The position numbers were made by a program, and so were the translations under genes. 64,000 nt of DNA from Erwinia sp. E_sp_B01_1 (GTDB taxonomy: Bacteria; Pseudomonadota; Gammaproteobacteria; Enterobacterales; Enterobacteriaceae). This document shows, one piece after another, positions 28,134 through 39,226 of the stretch (within the stretch, counting starts at the first letter, position 1; each line of letters begins with the position of its first letter). A model generated the notes under the pieces. The model worked only from the letters and a program-made list of their open reading frames with translations. It made no database searches and was not told the DNA's origin. The DNA lies in NCBI RefSeq assembly GCF_036865545.1, contig NZ_CP142208.1, positions 1,984,001-2,048,000 on the forward strand. The letters run 5' to 3'.

Positions 28134-28685
28134 ATTAAAGGCGGAAAACGAGTTCAACCGGCGCGTCCTAATCGCATTAACAGAGAAATCCGCGCCACAG
28201 AAGTACGACTGACTGGCGTCGATGGCGAGCAGATTGGTATTGTCAGTCTGAATGAGGCTTTGGAAAAAGCTGAGGAAGCAGGCGTTGATTTAGTTGAAAT
28301 CAGCCCTAACGCCGAGCCGCCCGTTTGCCGCATCATGGATTACGGCAAATTCCTTTACGAAAAAAGCAAATCTTCTAAGGAACAGAAGAAAAAGCAAAAA
28401 GTTATTCAGGTTAAGGAAATTAAATTCCGTCCTGGAACCGATGATGGCGACTATCAGGTAAAACTACGCAACCTGGTTCGCTTTCTCGAAGAGGGCGATA
28501 AAGCCAAAATCACGCTGCGATTCCGTGGTCGTGAGATGGCGCACCAGCAGATCGGTATGGAAATGCTTAACCGCGTCCGTAAAGATCTGTGTGAAGATAG
28601 TGATCTGGCGATTGTCGAGTCCTTCCCTTCGAAGATCGAAGGTCGTCAGATGATTATGGTGCTCGCTCCGAAGAAGAAACAGTAG
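28134..28685 (+). CDS. infC: Translation initiation factor IF-3, AUU start
   Basis: IF3 binds the 30S subunit, blocks 50S joining and checks the start codon. The gene starts with the rare codon ATT at 28134 (ATTAAAGGCGG), as in E. coli. This allows IF3 to repress its own synthesis by discriminating against AUU. GGAGG sits just before it. The 183 residues are three more than E. coli because of a small insertion near residue 150 ([13 protein letters not shown]). The N-domain [16 protein letters not shown], the linker with [11 protein letters not shown] and the C-domain [11 protein letters not shown] are all intact. It lies between thrS and rpmI. Confidence 0.97.
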   Translation: MKGGKRVQPARPNRINREIRATEVRLTGVDGEQIGIVSLNEALEKAEEAGVDLVEISPNAEPPVCRIMDYGKFLYEKSKSSKEQKKKQKVIQVKEIKFRPGTDDGDYQVKLRNLVRFLEEGDKAKITLRFRGREMAHQQIGMEMLNRVRKDLCEDSDLAIVESFPSKIEGRQMIMVLAPKKKQ

Positions 28686-28700
28686 GCCATAAAGTAATCG

Positions 28701-28726
28701 AAGTCCGGGCTTCGGCCCGGGCTTTT
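28701..28726 (+). terminator. Hairpin between infC and rpmI
   Basis: A ten-pair stem (AAGTCCGGGC against GCCCGGGCTT) with a TTCG tetraloop is followed by TTATT. In E. coli a comparable hairpin lies here while rpmI-rplT are still partly cotranscribed, so it is likely a partial terminator or mRNA stabiliser. Confidence 0.7.
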
Positions 28727-28775
28727 ATTCGCCTGTCTGGTTCATTTTATTAACAATGCGAAGTGGATGTTTTAA

Positions 28776-28973
28776 ATGCCGAAGATTAAAACTGTACGTG
28801 GCGCGGCCAAGCGCTTTAAGAAGACCGGCTCTGGCGGCTTCAAGCGTAAACACGCTAACCTGCGTCATATTCTGACTAAAAAATCTACTAAACGTAAGCG
28901 TCACCTGCGCCCTAAAGGCATGGTTTGTCAGGCTGACCTGGCGAGTGTTGTTGCTTGCCTGCCGTACGCATAA
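28776..28973 (+). CDS. rpmI: 50S ribosomal protein L35
   Basis: L35 is a small, highly basic protein of the large ribosomal subunit. The 65 residues start [20 protein letters not shown] and end in VVACLPYA, as in E. coli. In E. coli, L20 binds a pseudoknot formed by the infC end and the infC-rpmI gap and represses rpmI-rplT translation; the same spacing (90 bp) is kept here. rplT follows after 38 bp. Confidence 0.98.
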   Translation: MPKIKTVRGAAKRFKKTGSGGFKRKHANLRHILTKKSTKRKRHLRPKGMVCQADLASVVACLPYA

Positions 28974-29011
28974 GTCTATTTTTTTAACAGAATATTAAAC
29001 AGGAGAGCTAA

Positions 29012-29368
<357 letters not shown>

Positions 29369-29376
29369 GTCAGGTG

Positions 29377-29407
29377 AAAGAGGGAGCTTGTCTCCCTCTT
29401 TTATTTT
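29377..29407 (+). terminator. Terminator after rplT
   Basis: AAAGAGGGAG (29377-29386) pairs with CTCCCTCTTT (29392-29401), followed by ATTTTTT. Confidence 0.88.
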
Positions 29408-29454
29408 TTCCACCCGGGCATCAGGTTTTCATTCCCGTACAAGGTATCGCAAGC

Positions 29455-29499
29455 ATGAATGCTGCCATTTTCCGTTTCTTTTTTTACTTTAGCACCTGA
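29455..29499 (+). CDS. pheM: Phenylalanyl-tRNA synthetase leader peptide
   Basis: A 14-residue reading frame gives [14 protein letters not shown], identical to the E. coli PheM peptide as I recall it. Five Phe codons in ten make ribosome stalling sensitive to charged tRNA-Phe, which controls pheST by attenuation. The attenuator hairpin is at 29546. Confidence 0.95.
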
Positions 29500-29545
29500 A
29501 CAACAGGGGCTTGTGCGCAAAGAAAAGAAACGAAAAATCGCGCTT

Positions 29546-29572
29546 AAAGCCTCCCCAGTGGAGGCTTTTTTG
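29546..29572 (+). terminator. pheST attenuator
   Basis: GCCTCC (29549-29554) pairs with GGAGGC (29560-29565), extended by flanking AAA/TTT, and is followed by TTTTTTG. It lies 46 bp after the pheM stop, the arrangement of the E. coli pheST attenuator. Confidence 0.9.
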
Positions 29573-29588
29573 TTTCTGGCGTTAATGA

Positions 29589-30638
<1,050 letters not shown>

Positions 30639-30653
30639 GGGCGGGTTGTACCA

Positions 30654-33041
30654 ATGAAATTTAGCGAACTCTGGTTACGTGAGTGGGTTAACCCGGCCAT
30701 TGATAGTGCAGCGCTGTCAGAGCAGATCACTATGGCTGGCCTCGAAGTGGACGGCGTGGATGCTGTCGCCGGCGCCTTTAACGGTGTGGTAGTGGGCGAA
30801 GTGGTTGAATGCGGACAGCATCCAAACGCCGATAAACTGCGCGTAACAAAAATTAACGTCGGTGGCGATCGCCTGCTGGATATTGTCTGTGGCGCGCCAA
30901 ACTGCCGCCAGGGGCTGAAAGTAGCTGTAGCTACCGTAGGCGCCGTGCTGCCGGGTGATTTTAAAATCAAAGCGGCGAAACTGCGTGGCGAGCCTTCTGA
31001 GGGGATGCTGTGTTCGTTTTCCGAGCTGGGCATCTCTGATGACCACGACGGCATCATTGAACTGCCGCTGGACGCACCTGTGGGCACAAACATCCGCGAC
31101 TTCCTGAAGCTGGATGACAACACGATCGAAATCAGCGTCACGCCTAACCGTGCTGACTGCCTGGGGATTATTGGTGTGGCCCGCGATGTTGCCGTACTGA
31201 ACAAAATGACCCTGACTGAACCGGAAATCTCTCCGGTAGCGGCAACTATCCAGGACACTTTCCCAATCCGGGTTGATGCTACCGAAGCGTGCCCGCGTTA
31301 CCTTGGCCGTGTGGTCAAAGGAATCAACGTTAAGGCCGCCACGCCATTATGGATGAAAGAGAAGCTGCGTCGCTGCGGTATCCGCTCGATCGACCCGGTC
31401 GTCGACATCACAAACTTTGTGCTGCTTGAGCTGGGTCAGCCAATGCACGCTTTCGATCTGGATCGTATTGACGGCGGCATCGTGGTGCGTATGGCAGAAG
31501 AGGGCGAAACTCTGACGCTGCTGGATGGCACGGAAGCCCGACTGAATGCCGACACTTTAGTGATTGCCGATCACCACAAAGCGCTGGCAATGGGCGGCAT
31601 CTTTGGCGGCGAGCATTCCGGCGTTAACGAAGAGACGGCCAACGTGCTGTTCGAGTGTGCCTTCTTCAGCCCGCTCTCAATTACGGGCCGCGCACGTCGT
31701 CACGGTCTGCATACCGATGCTTCCCATCGCTACGAGCGCGGTGTGGATCCTCAGTTGCAGCATAAGGCTATTGAGCGAGCCACCCGTCTGCTGCTGGATA
31801 TCTGTGGCGGTGAAGCCGGTCCGGTTATCGATGTAACCTGTGAAGCTACCTTACCCAAGCGGGCAACCATTACCCTGCGTCGTGAAAAGCTGGATCGACT
31901 GATTGGTCATGTGGTTGCCGATCGGGATGTCAGCGATATCCTTCGTCGTCTGGGTTGTGAAGTGACTGAAGCGCCAGGTTCATGGCAGGCAGTGGCGCCA
32001 GGCTGGCGTTTCGATATGGAAATCGAAGAAGATCTGGTGGAAGAAGTGGCCCGTGTTTACGGCTACAACAACATTCCTGACGTGCCGGTTCAGGCGGGTC
32101 TGGTGATGACCAGGCACCGCGAAGCTAACCTGTCATTAAAGCGTGTTAAAGCGCTGCTGGTGGATAAAGGGTATCAGGAAGCTATCACTTACAGCTTTGT
32201 TGATCCCAAGCTTCAGGCGCTGCTGCACCCGGGCGAAGAGAACCTGGTGTTGCCAAGCCCAATTTCGGTTGAGATGTCTGCAATGCGGTTGTCACTGTGG
32301 ACAGGCCTGCTTTCGGCCGTCGTGTATAACCAAAATCGTCAGCAAAGCCGGGTACGCTTATTTGAGAGCGGACTGCGCTTTGTTCCTGATACTCAGGCAA
32401 ACCTGGGTATTCGTCAGGATGTTATGCTGGCTGGAGCGATCAGCGGCACCCGTTATGAAGAGCATTGGGATCTGGCGCGTCAGGCAGTTGACTTCTATGA
32501 TTTGAAAGGTGATTTGGAGTCCGTACTCGACCTGACCGGTAAATTGTCTGAGATTCAGTTCCGCGCTGAGGCAAATCCTGCTCTGCACCCCGGACAGAGC
32601 GCAGCAATTTATTTGCAGGATGAATGCATCGGTTTCATCGGTGTGGTGCATCCGGAACTTGAGCGGAAACTGGATCTTAACGGGCGCACTGTGGTGTTTG
32701 AACTGCTGTGGGACAAGGTGTCAGACCGCGTCCTGCCTGACGCGAGCGGGATTTCACGGTTCCCTGCAAACCGCCGTGATATCGCCGTTGTGGTGGCTGA
32801 AAACGTTCCCGCAGCAGATATCATCGCAGAGTGTAAGAAAGTTGGCGTAAATCAGGTAGTTGGCGTAAACTTGTTTGACGTGTACCGCGGTAAGGGCGTA
32901 AATGAAGGTTTTAAGAGCCTCGCTATCAGCCTGATTTTGCAAGATACCGATCGGACACTCGAAGAAGAGGAGATCGCTGCAACCGTCGCCAAATGTGTTG
33001 CGGCGTTGAAAGAGCGATTCCAGGCAACCTTGAGGGATTGA
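30654..33041 (+). CDS. pheT: Phenylalanyl-tRNA synthetase beta subunit
   Basis: PheT is the second subunit of PheRS; it binds tRNA and edits Tyr-tRNA-Phe. The 795 residues match E. coli. An N-terminal OB-fold (EMAP-like, [19 protein letters not shown]), the B3/B4 editing region (about 200-400), B5 and a catalytic-like B6/B7 domain are followed by the anticodon-binding FDX-ACB domain at the C-terminus ([14 protein letters not shown]). It is cotranscribed with pheS and lies four bases before ihfA. Confidence 0.98.
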
Positions 33042-33045
33042 ACCT

Positions 33046-33345
33046 ATGGCGCTTACAAAAGCTGAGATGTCTGAATACCTGTTTGAGAAGCTGGGGCTTA
33101 GCAAACGGGATGCCAAAGAGCTGGTAGAGCTGTTTTTCGAAGAGGTACGCCGCGCTTTGGAAAACGGTGAACAGGTGAAACTGTCAGGATTTGGCAACTT
33201 CGACCTTCGCGACAAAAACCAACGTCCGGGGCGTAATCCCAAGACGGGTGAAGATATCCCGATCACGGCGCGCCGTGTGGTGACTTTCCGGCCTGGACAG
33301 AAACTCAAAAGTCGGGTTGAGAACGCAACACCGAAAGAAGACTGA
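33046..33345 (+). CDS. ihfA: Integration host factor alpha subunit
   Basis: IHF-alpha forms a heterodimer with IHF-beta that bends DNA sharply at specific sites in recombination, transcription and replication. The 99 residues carry the bacterial DNA-binding-domain signature [20 protein letters not shown], including the Pro that intercalates at the bend (RPGRNP). It is the last gene of the pheST unit and, as in E. coli, is probably also transcribed from a promoter inside pheT. A strong terminator follows. Confidence 0.98.
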
Positions 33346-33358
33346 TTTTTTGCCAGTC

Positions 33359-33386
33359 AAAAAGGCCGCTTAGTGCGGCCTTTTTC
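33359..33386 (+). terminator. Terminator of the pheST-ihfA unit
   Basis: AAAGGCCGC pairs with GCGGCCTTT around TTAGT, followed by TTTC. Confidence 0.9.
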
Positions 33387-33388
33387 AT

Positions 33389-34384
33389 ATGAAGCGAACC
33401 ATGAACCTGTTTTCTGAACACATGAAACTTGCCCGGCGCCATCACTGGCGCTGGCTGACCGGGCTGATTATTTTTAGCCTGCTGATGGTCACTCTGAGCC
33501 TTTCAGCAGGTGACAGCTGGCTGTTTCCCTGTGACTGGTTCACTCAGGAAGCCTCGCTCTATGTCTGGCAATTGCGTCTGCCAAGAACGCTGGCTGTGCT
33601 GTTAGTTGGCGCTTCGCTGGCGGTTGCAGGTGCAGTGATGCAGGCCCTGTTCGAAAACCCGCTCGCGGAACCCGGCCTGTTAGGCGTCTCCAACGGGGCC
33701 GGAGTAGGGCTGGTGCTGAGCATTTTCGCTGGCGCCACCGGTTTAGGGCAAATCAGCCTCAGCGCGATTATCGGCGCACTGATCGTCACTTTTATTCTGC
33801 TGCGCTTTTCACGCCAGTATCTCTCTAACAGCCGCCTGCTGCTGGCTGGCGTGGCGCTGGGAATAATCTGTAGCGCTGTGATGACCTGGGCCGTCTATTT
33901 CAGCACCAGCCTGGATTTACGGCAGCTGATGTACTGGATGCTGGGCGGCTTCAGCGGCATCGACTGGCGCTATCGCTGGCTGATGATGGCGCTGTTGCCC
34001 GTATTGCTCTGGCTCTGTGCTCAGTGGAAAGTGCTAAACCTGATTGCCCTTGGTGAGATATCGGCCCGACAATTGGGGCTGCCTTTATTGCTGTGGCGCA
34101 ATTTGCTGGTGCTGAGTATCGGCTGGCTGACGGGCGTCAGTGTAGCTCTGGCGGGCGCAATTGGCTTCGTTGGGCTGGTCATCCCGCATATTCTGAGGCT
34201 GAACGGCATCAGCGATCACCGGGCGCTTCTTCCCGCTTGCGCACTGGCCGGAGGCGGGGTACTGCTGGCTGCTGATGTGCTGGCAAGGATAGCAATAACC
34301 TCAGCTGAATTACCGATTGGGGTGGTGACGGCTACGCTGGGCGCCCCGATCTTTATCTGGTTACTGTTACGCAACCGGCCCTGA
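33389..34384 (+). CDS. btuC: Vitamin B12 ABC transporter permease
   Basis: BtuC is the inner-membrane permease of the BtuCD-F cobalamin importer. The protein has about 331 residues with ten membrane helices. Conserved blocks include [43 protein letters not shown], read here in three adjacent pieces, and [12 protein letters not shown], which contacts BtuD. The start is uncertain: ATG 33389 directly abuts the ihfA terminator, and ATG 33422 (MKLARRHHW) aligns better with E. coli BtuC; neither has a clear Shine-Dalgarno. btuE and btuD follow in the E. coli order. Confidence 0.95.
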   Translation: MKRTMNLFSEHMKLARRHHWRWLTGLIIFSLLMVTLSLSAGDSWLFPCDWFTQEASLYVWQLRLPRTLAVLLVGASLAVAGAVMQALFENPLAEPGLLGVSNGAGVGLVLSIFAGATGLGQISLSAIIGALIVTFILLRFSRQYLSNSRLLLAGVALGIICSAVMTWAVYFSTSLDLRQLMYWMLGGFSGIDWRYRWLMMALLPVLLWLCAQWKVLNLIALGEISARQLGLPLLLWRNLLVLSIGWLTGVSVALAGAIGFVGLVIPHILRLNGISDHRALLPACALAGGGVLLAADVLARIAITSAELPIGVVTATLGAPIFIWLLLRNRP

Positions 34385-34425
34385 GGGCCGGCCTATTTTC
34401 TCACTCAACTGAACAGGAAAAACCG

Positions 34426-34971
34426 ATGACTATTTTTGATACCAGACTGGAAACGCTTGAAGGTGAAGAAACGACTCTGGCGAAATGGCAGGGTAACGTT
34501 TTACTGGTGGTAAACGTGGCGTCGAAATGCGGCCTTACCCCTCAGTATGAGCAGCTGGAAACCCTGCAAAAAGAGTGGCAGGATCAGGGTTTTTCAGTGC
34601 TGGGATTCCCCTGTAATGCATTCCTGGGCCAGGAGCCCGGCAGTGCAGATGAGATCAAAACGTTTTGCAGCACAACGTATGGCGTGACCTTCCCGATGTT
34701 CAGTAAAATCGACGTTAACGGGCCAGAACGTCACCCGCTATATCAGCAGTTGGTCGCTGCCAGGCCAGAAGCTGTCGCCCCGGAGAACAGCGGCTTTATG
34801 GAGCGCATGAGCAGCAAAGGGCGCGCGCCAAAAGAGCCGGGTGATATTTTGTGGAACTTCGAAAAGTTTCTGATTAATCCTGAGGGTGAAGTGGTTCAAC
34901 GCTTCTCTCCTGATATGGAGCCCCGCGATCCTGTCGTTGTGAATGCCATTAAACAGGCTTTGAGCCGGTAA
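34426..34971 (+). CDS. btuE: Glutathione/thioredoxin peroxidase BtuE
   Basis: BtuE is a non-selenium glutathione peroxidase-family enzyme that reduces peroxides; despite its name it is not needed for B12 uptake. The 181 residues include the redox-active Cys35 in VASKCGLTPQYEQL, the Gln/Trp partners in the family positions (GFPCNAFLGQEPG and DILWNFEKFL), and no selenocysteine. ACAGGAAAAACC precedes the ATG. Its stop is immediately followed by the btuD ATG, so the two are translationally coupled. Confidence 0.95.
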   Translation: MTIFDTRLETLEGEETTLAKWQGNVLLVVNVASKCGLTPQYEQLETLQKEWQDQGFSVLGFPCNAFLGQEPGSADEIKTFCSTTYGVTFPMFSKIDVNGPERHPLYQQLVAARPEAVAPENSGFMERMSSKGRAPKEPGDILWNFEKFLINPEGEVVQRFSPDMEPRDPVVVNAIKQALSR

Positions 34972-35712
34972 ATGCTTTTACAGTGTGAAGGCGTTGCCCT
35001 TGAGCAACGCCTGGCGTCGTTTGATGCTGAGGTCAATACGGGCGAGCTGATACATCTTCTGGGGCCAAACGGCGCCGGGAAAAGCTCGCTTCTTGGCTGT
35101 CTGGCAGGTTTGCTGCCCGCAAAAGGTGTTGTCCGGCTCTCCGGACGATCGCTGTCTGCCTGGCCTGCTACCGAGCTTGCGCGTCAACGCGCTTATCTGG
35201 CACAACAGCAGCTTCCAGCAGGCAGAATGCCCGTGTGGCAATTCCTCCGGCTGCATCAGGTTGGCGGTGTTCATACTGACGAAGCGGCATTAACCCTGTT
35301 ATGCCAGACCTTTCAGCTCACTGACAAACTGGCACGGCCCCTGAGCCAGCTTTCAGGAGGGGAATGGCAGCGTGTACGTCTGGCCGCGGTGCTGTTACAG
35401 ATGTCGCAGCCTGAAGGTAAGCTATTGTTGCTTGATGAGCCGCTGACCGGTGTAGACCTGGCCCAGCAGGCCGCGTTTGATCACTATCTGGCTTCCCACG
35501 TTGCGAACGGACTCACGGTGATAATGAGCGGCCATGACATCAATCACAGTCTGCACCATGCCCATCATGTCTGGTTAATGAAAGAGGGCAAACTTGTCCG
35601 GCAGGGTACGGCGGATGAGGTGCTTCAGCCAGACCAGTTGTCGACTGTTTTTGACGTCCCTTTCCGGCGAATAAGGGTGGAGAACCACGAAATCCTGACA
35701 ACCTTTCTTTGA
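34972..35712 (+). CDS. btuD: Vitamin B12 ABC transporter ATPase
   Basis: BtuD is the ATP-hydrolysing subunit of the cobalamin importer. The 246 residues contain Walker A GPNGAGKSS (31-39), the Q-loop AYLAQQQ, the signature LSGGEWQRVRL near residue 124, Walker B LLLLDEPLTGVD and the H-loop His in MSGHDINHSL. It follows btuE with no gap. The periplasmic BtuF is not in this window. Confidence 0.96.
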   Translation: MLLQCEGVALEQRLASFDAEVNTGELIHLLGPNGAGKSSLLGCLAGLLPAKGVVRLSGRSLSAWPATELARQRAYLAQQQLPAGRMPVWQFLRLHQVGGVHTDEAALTLLCQTFQLTDKLARPLSQLSGGEWQRVRLAAVLLQMSQPEGKLLLLDEPLTGVDLAQQAAFDHYLASHVANGLTVIMSGHDINHSLHHAHHVWLMKEGKLVRQGTADEVLQPDQLSTVFDVPFRRIRVENHEILTTFL

Positions 35713-35783
35713 CCGTCTGGTGACAGTTGTCTGAAAACTCGTTTCGCCTGTAAAGTAACCTGTCATTTACGAAGGACCTTGTT

Positions 35784-36242
35784 ATGCGCTACTGGCTTTT
35801 ATTGATTATGATTATTCTTACAGGCTGTAGCAGACATGCGCCACCTCCCAACGGGCGCCTGTCCGATTCTATTACCGTCATCGCCCAACTGAACGAGCAA
35901 CTCAGCCAGTGGCGGGGCACACCTTACCGCTATGGCGGCATGGGACGCGGAGGGGTCGACTGTTCTGGGTTTGTTTTTCTGACCTATCGCGATCGTTTTG
36001 ATTTGCAGCTTCCCCGGACTACCGTTGCCCAAACGGACATTGGTACGCGTATTGATAAAGATGACTTGCTACCGGGCGACCTGGTATTTTTCAAAACGGG
36101 CAGTGGCGAGAATGGTTTACATGTCGGGATCTATGATACGGACGACCAGTTTATTCATGCTTCGACCAGCCAGGGCGTAATCCGATCCTCTTTGAATAAT
36201 GTTTACTGGAAAAAAGTGTTCTGGCAGGCAAGAAGAATCTGA
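35784..36242 (+). CDS. nlpC: NlpC/P60-family lipoprotein peptidase
   Basis: NlpC is a cell-envelope lipoprotein with a C40-type cysteine peptidase domain, a family that cleaves peptidoglycan peptides. The 152 residues have a lipobox ILTGC (Cys15). The catalytic Cys60 lies in GVDCSGF and His113 in GLHVGIYD; the third residue is probably His125 in FIHAS. It lies 71 bp after btuD, as in E. coli, and has its own AAGGACC ribosome binding site. Confidence 0.95.
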   Translation: MRYWLLLIMIILTGCSRHAPPPNGRLSDSITVIAQLNEQLSQWRGTPYRYGGMGRGGVDCSGFVFLTYRDRFDLQLPRTTVAQTDIGTRIDKDDLLPGDLVFFKTGSGENGLHVGIYDTDDQFIHASTSQGVIRSSLNNVYWKKVFWQARRI

Positions 36243-36635
36243 GTGCCAAAATATTTAGCAAGCTAAGTAATAAATTGCAGGGTCAATTCTTCAGCATTTG
36301 ATTAAAGGAGTGATAATTAGAAATCGTCAGCAATTGCCGGCTTTATTATTTCTCTTTCCCGGTAAATCCGCTCCATGTCAGCCTGATGTGAGCATTAAGT
36401 CAATTTTTAGTAAAGATAAGATGAAGTATAGAGCACACTGATGAAATCAGGGCAGTGCCGGGTTTAATTGATTAGCATCTTTCATGTCAAATATGTGATA
36501 GTTTACTGCAACACAAAGGGTCACATCCTGCAGTTTCAAAATCTTGCCGATAAATCAATTAATAATGGCACTACAGAAGGCCATTGACTGGTGAGACAGG
36601 ATGCACGTATTGGTCTTCATCACGGCAGAAAAGAA
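36243..36635 (+). other. Intergenic stretch nlpC-ydiV, no gene seen
   Basis: This is 393 bp of AT-rich sequence. I find no convincing coding frame or strong hairpin. A GTG at 36591 extends the next reading frame by 15 codons, but those do not align with the family. The ydiV promoter must lie here. Confidence 0.5.
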
Positions 36636-37376
36636 ATGAAAATCCATCTGGAAGCGGATTATAAAAGTTACACAGCATTTTACCCCGTATACAGCTTTGA
36701 CGGCCTGCTGATTGCTGTCGAGTTAATGACGCATTTCTCCCATACTACCGCTAACGTAGCCATTCCTCAGGAGATGGTGCTGCCACAAATGGACAGCGAT
36801 CAGCGTATTCTGTTACTTCAGAACCAGATTAAAAGTATTGAAAAGCACCATGACTTCTTCCGCCAGCAGGGCGTGAAGGTGACACTTAAGATTGATGAAG
36901 TGACTTCACAGGTTATTCTGGAAAGCGAAATATTGCTGCGTAAGCTGGAAGGACTGGAATGGCTGGAGCTGGAAATAAACGAAAGCTATCCGGATTTAAA
37001 ATTGGGTAAAGATCATCCCGGACTGATGGCTTTAAGCCAGAGGTTCGACCTGAGCCTTGAAAACTACGGCGCGGGCAAAACATCCTCCAAAGCTGTTTAC
37101 GATAATCTTTTCTACCGCATTAAACTGGACCGGGGTTTTATTAAACACAATATCAACCGGCTCTCTTTCAGGCCATTTATAAGTACGCTTCTGGAACATA
37201 TCAAACCACATTGCCAGCAGGTAATCGTTCAGGGAATTGATGATTTATCCGGACTGGAAACCATCAGCCATTACGATTTTGATGGGGTGCAGAGCTCATT
37301 ATTCTCGCCGGTAGGCGAAGATGCACTCCCCACTCTGATACATCCACCGAAAGAACTGGCCGGAAATTCACACTAA
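36636..37376 (+). CDS. ydiV: Degenerate EAL-domain protein, anti-FlhDC factor YdiV
   Basis: YdiV (RflP) is an EAL-fold protein without c-di-GMP hydrolase activity that binds FlhD and delivers FlhDC to ClpXP, lowering flagellar gene expression. The 246 residues align with E. coli YdiV from MKIHLEADY through VELMTHFS, LEINESYPDLKLGKD, NYGAGKTSSKAVYDNLF and the C-terminal FDGVQSSLF. The canonical EAL triplet is VEL here and other catalytic acids are missing, as expected for an inactive member. ATG 36636 is chosen over GTG 36591 because the family starts there. Neighbours nlpC and selO are as in E. coli. Confidence 0.9.
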   Translation: MKIHLEADYKSYTAFYPVYSFDGLLIAVELMTHFSHTTANVAIPQEMVLPQMDSDQRILLLQNQIKSIEKHHDFFRQQGVKVTLKIDEVTSQVILESEILLRKLEGLEWLELEINESYPDLKLGKDHPGLMALSQRFDLSLENYGAGKTSSKAVYDNLFYRIKLDRGFIKHNINRLSFRPFISTLLEHIKPHCQQVIVQGIDDLSGLETISHYDFDGVQSSLFSPVGEDALPTLIHPPKELAGNSH

Positions 37377-37467
37377 TAACCCCTTTGTGAGTCCGTGTTA
37401 ACCTTCTGCCCGGAGGATTACACTAAACAGACTTACTGCCCATGTTGGCAAATCCCAAGGGGATCTT

Positions 37468-38907
37468 ATGCAATTTACTAATACCTGGTATCAGGAGCTG
37501 GAGGGGTGCTATACCGCCCTCCAGCCCACGCCACTGAAAAATCCTCGTTTACTCTTTCACAGCAGTTCGCTGGCCGATGAGCTGGAACTTGATGCAAGCT
37601 GGTTTACGCCCGAAAAAGCGGGTGTCTGGAGTGGCGATCTCCTGTTACCCGGCATGCAGCCACTGGCTCAGGTTTACAGCGGGCATCAGTTTGGCGTCTG
37701 GGCCGGACAATTAGGTGATGGTCGTGGCATCTTGCTGGGTGAGCAGCAGCTCTCAGATGGCCGCAAAATGGACTGGCACCTCAAAGGGGCAGGGCTGACG
37801 CCTTATTCCCGAATGGGAGACGGACGCGCGGTGTTGCGTTCTTCCTTACGTGAGTTCCTGGCCTCGGAGGCGATGCATCATCTGGGCGTGCCCACTTCCC
37901 GTGCGCTGACCGTGGTGACCAGTGATGAACCCGTCTACCGTGAAACCGCTGAACGGGGAGCCATGATACTTCGGGTAGCCGAAAGTCATCTTCGCTTCGG
38001 CCACTTTGAACATTTCTATTATGCTCAGCAGCCGGAAAAAGTTCGGCAACTGGCTGATTACGCCATCCGTCATCACTGGCCCCACCTGAAAGATGAGCAG
38101 GAGCGGTACCTGCTGTGGTTCACCGATGTGGTAAAGCGAACTGCGCGTTTGATTGCGCACTGGCAGAGCATTGGTTTCGCTCATGGTGTAATGAATACGG
38201 ACAACATGTCGATTCTCGGCCTGACACTGGATTATGGTCCTTTTGGTTTTCTCGATGACTATAAGCCTGACTTTATCTGTAACCACTCCGACTATCAGGG
38301 CCGCTACAGCTTTGAAAATCAGCCGATGGTCGGGCTGTGGAACCTCAATCGTCTGGCGCATTCGCTGTCTGATCTTATGACCACGGATCAGCTTAAGCAG
38401 GCGCTGGCAGAGTACGAGCCAGAATTAATGCAGGCCTGGGGTGAGAAAATGCGCGCGAAGCTGGGGCTGGTGACACAGGATAAGCACGATAACGCTATCC
38501 TGACCGGCCTGCTGGCAATGATGACCAAAGAGGGCAGTGATTATACCTGGACTTTCCGCCAGCTCTCCCTGACGGAGCAACAGCAGTCGATTTCCCCTTT
38601 ACGCGATGAGTTTATCGACCGTGAAGCCTTCGACAGTTGGTACAACATCTGGCGACAGCGTCTGCTGGAAGAAGGGCGCAGCGATGAGGATCGACAGCAT
38701 CAGATGAAAGGGGCAAACCCGGCTATCGTGCTGCGCAATTACCTTGCTCAACAGGCAATTGAGCTGGCAGAAAACGACGATATCAGCCTGTTAAGCCGGT
38801 TACATCAGGCGCTGAGTCATCCGTTTGACGATGCGCCAGAGTTTGCCGATTTGACAAAGCGTCCGCCGGAGTGGGGCAAAAAGCTGGAAGTGAGCTGTTC
38901 AAGCTGA
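37468..38907 (+). CDS. selO: Protein adenylyltransferase SelO (pseudokinase)
   Basis: SelO (YdiU) is a pseudokinase-fold enzyme that transfers AMP from ATP to protein hydroxyls, in E. coli linked to redox control. The 479 residues equal the E. coli length and end in EVSCSS; bacterial enterobacterial SelO carries Cys where others have selenocysteine. The N-terminal [23 protein letters not shown], the [21 protein letters not shown] nucleotide-binding region (quoted in part) and [20 protein letters not shown] are diagnostic. GGGGATCTT precedes the ATG. A repeat-rich gap follows. Confidence 0.96.
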   Translation: MQFTNTWYQELEGCYTALQPTPLKNPRLLFHSSSLADELELDASWFTPEKAGVWSGDLLLPGMQPLAQVYSGHQFGVWAGQLGDGRGILLGEQQLSDGRKMDWHLKGAGLTPYSRMGDGRAVLRSSLREFLASEAMHHLGVPTSRALTVVTSDEPVYRETAERGAMILRVAESHLRFGHFEHFYYAQQPEKVRQLADYAIRHHWPHLKDEQERYLLWFTDVVKRTARLIAHWQSIGFAHGVMNTDNMSILGLTLDYGPFGFLDDYKPDFICNHSDYQGRYSFENQPMVGLWNLNRLAHSLSDLMTTDQLKQALAEYEPELMQAWGEKMRAKLGLVTQDKHDNAILTGLLAMMTKEGSDYTWTFRQLSLTEQQQSISPLRDEFIDREAFDSWYNIWRQRLLEEGRSDEDRQHQMKGANPAIVLRNYLAQQAIELAENDDISLLSRLHQALSHPFDDAPEFADLTKRPPEWGKKLEVSCSS

Positions 38908-39226
38908 CTTTAAGTGATGACAGTGGCGCAGGTCCTGTACCTTCATTGGACCTGTGTATCCACTTCACTCACCCACAATGTTATAGCTTAAGGGTGGCGC
39001 CGGTGAGGCTGTTAGCCGGGTCTCAGCCACATGGACGTGGCTGCGAAGTCTCCTGGGACGGATTCACGACGTCCCGGCTAACAGCCTCACCTGTGACGCC
39101 TGGCACCAAACCGGTTTTGACCTGCAACAGACAGCCTCCCCGGTGACGCCAGACCCCGAAGCGGTTTTGACCTGCTCCCCGTGACGTCAGACGTTAAACC
39201 AGCCTTAATCTTAATCCCTCAGCCGA
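38908..39226. repeat. Intergenic repeat block between selO and aroH
   Basis: This gap holds two structures. A perfect 19-bp inverted repeat (39002-39020 and 39073-39091) encloses a second hairpin, CAGCCAC/GTGGCTG (39024-39030 and 39037-39043), which together could form a roughly 90-nt branched cruciform. Directly after it, GTGACGCC then 11 bases then CGGTTTTGACCTGC occurs twice (39093-39125 and 39143-39175) with a 50-bp period, and a partial third GTGACG starts at 39181. No ORF is supported. It may belong to a dispersed intergenic repeat family. Confidence 0.85.

Noticed and set aside
36591..36635. Extended GTG start of the ydiV gene
   Set aside because: The extra 15 residues do not align with the family, and the ATG at 36636 matches the E. 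coli start MKIFLEN.
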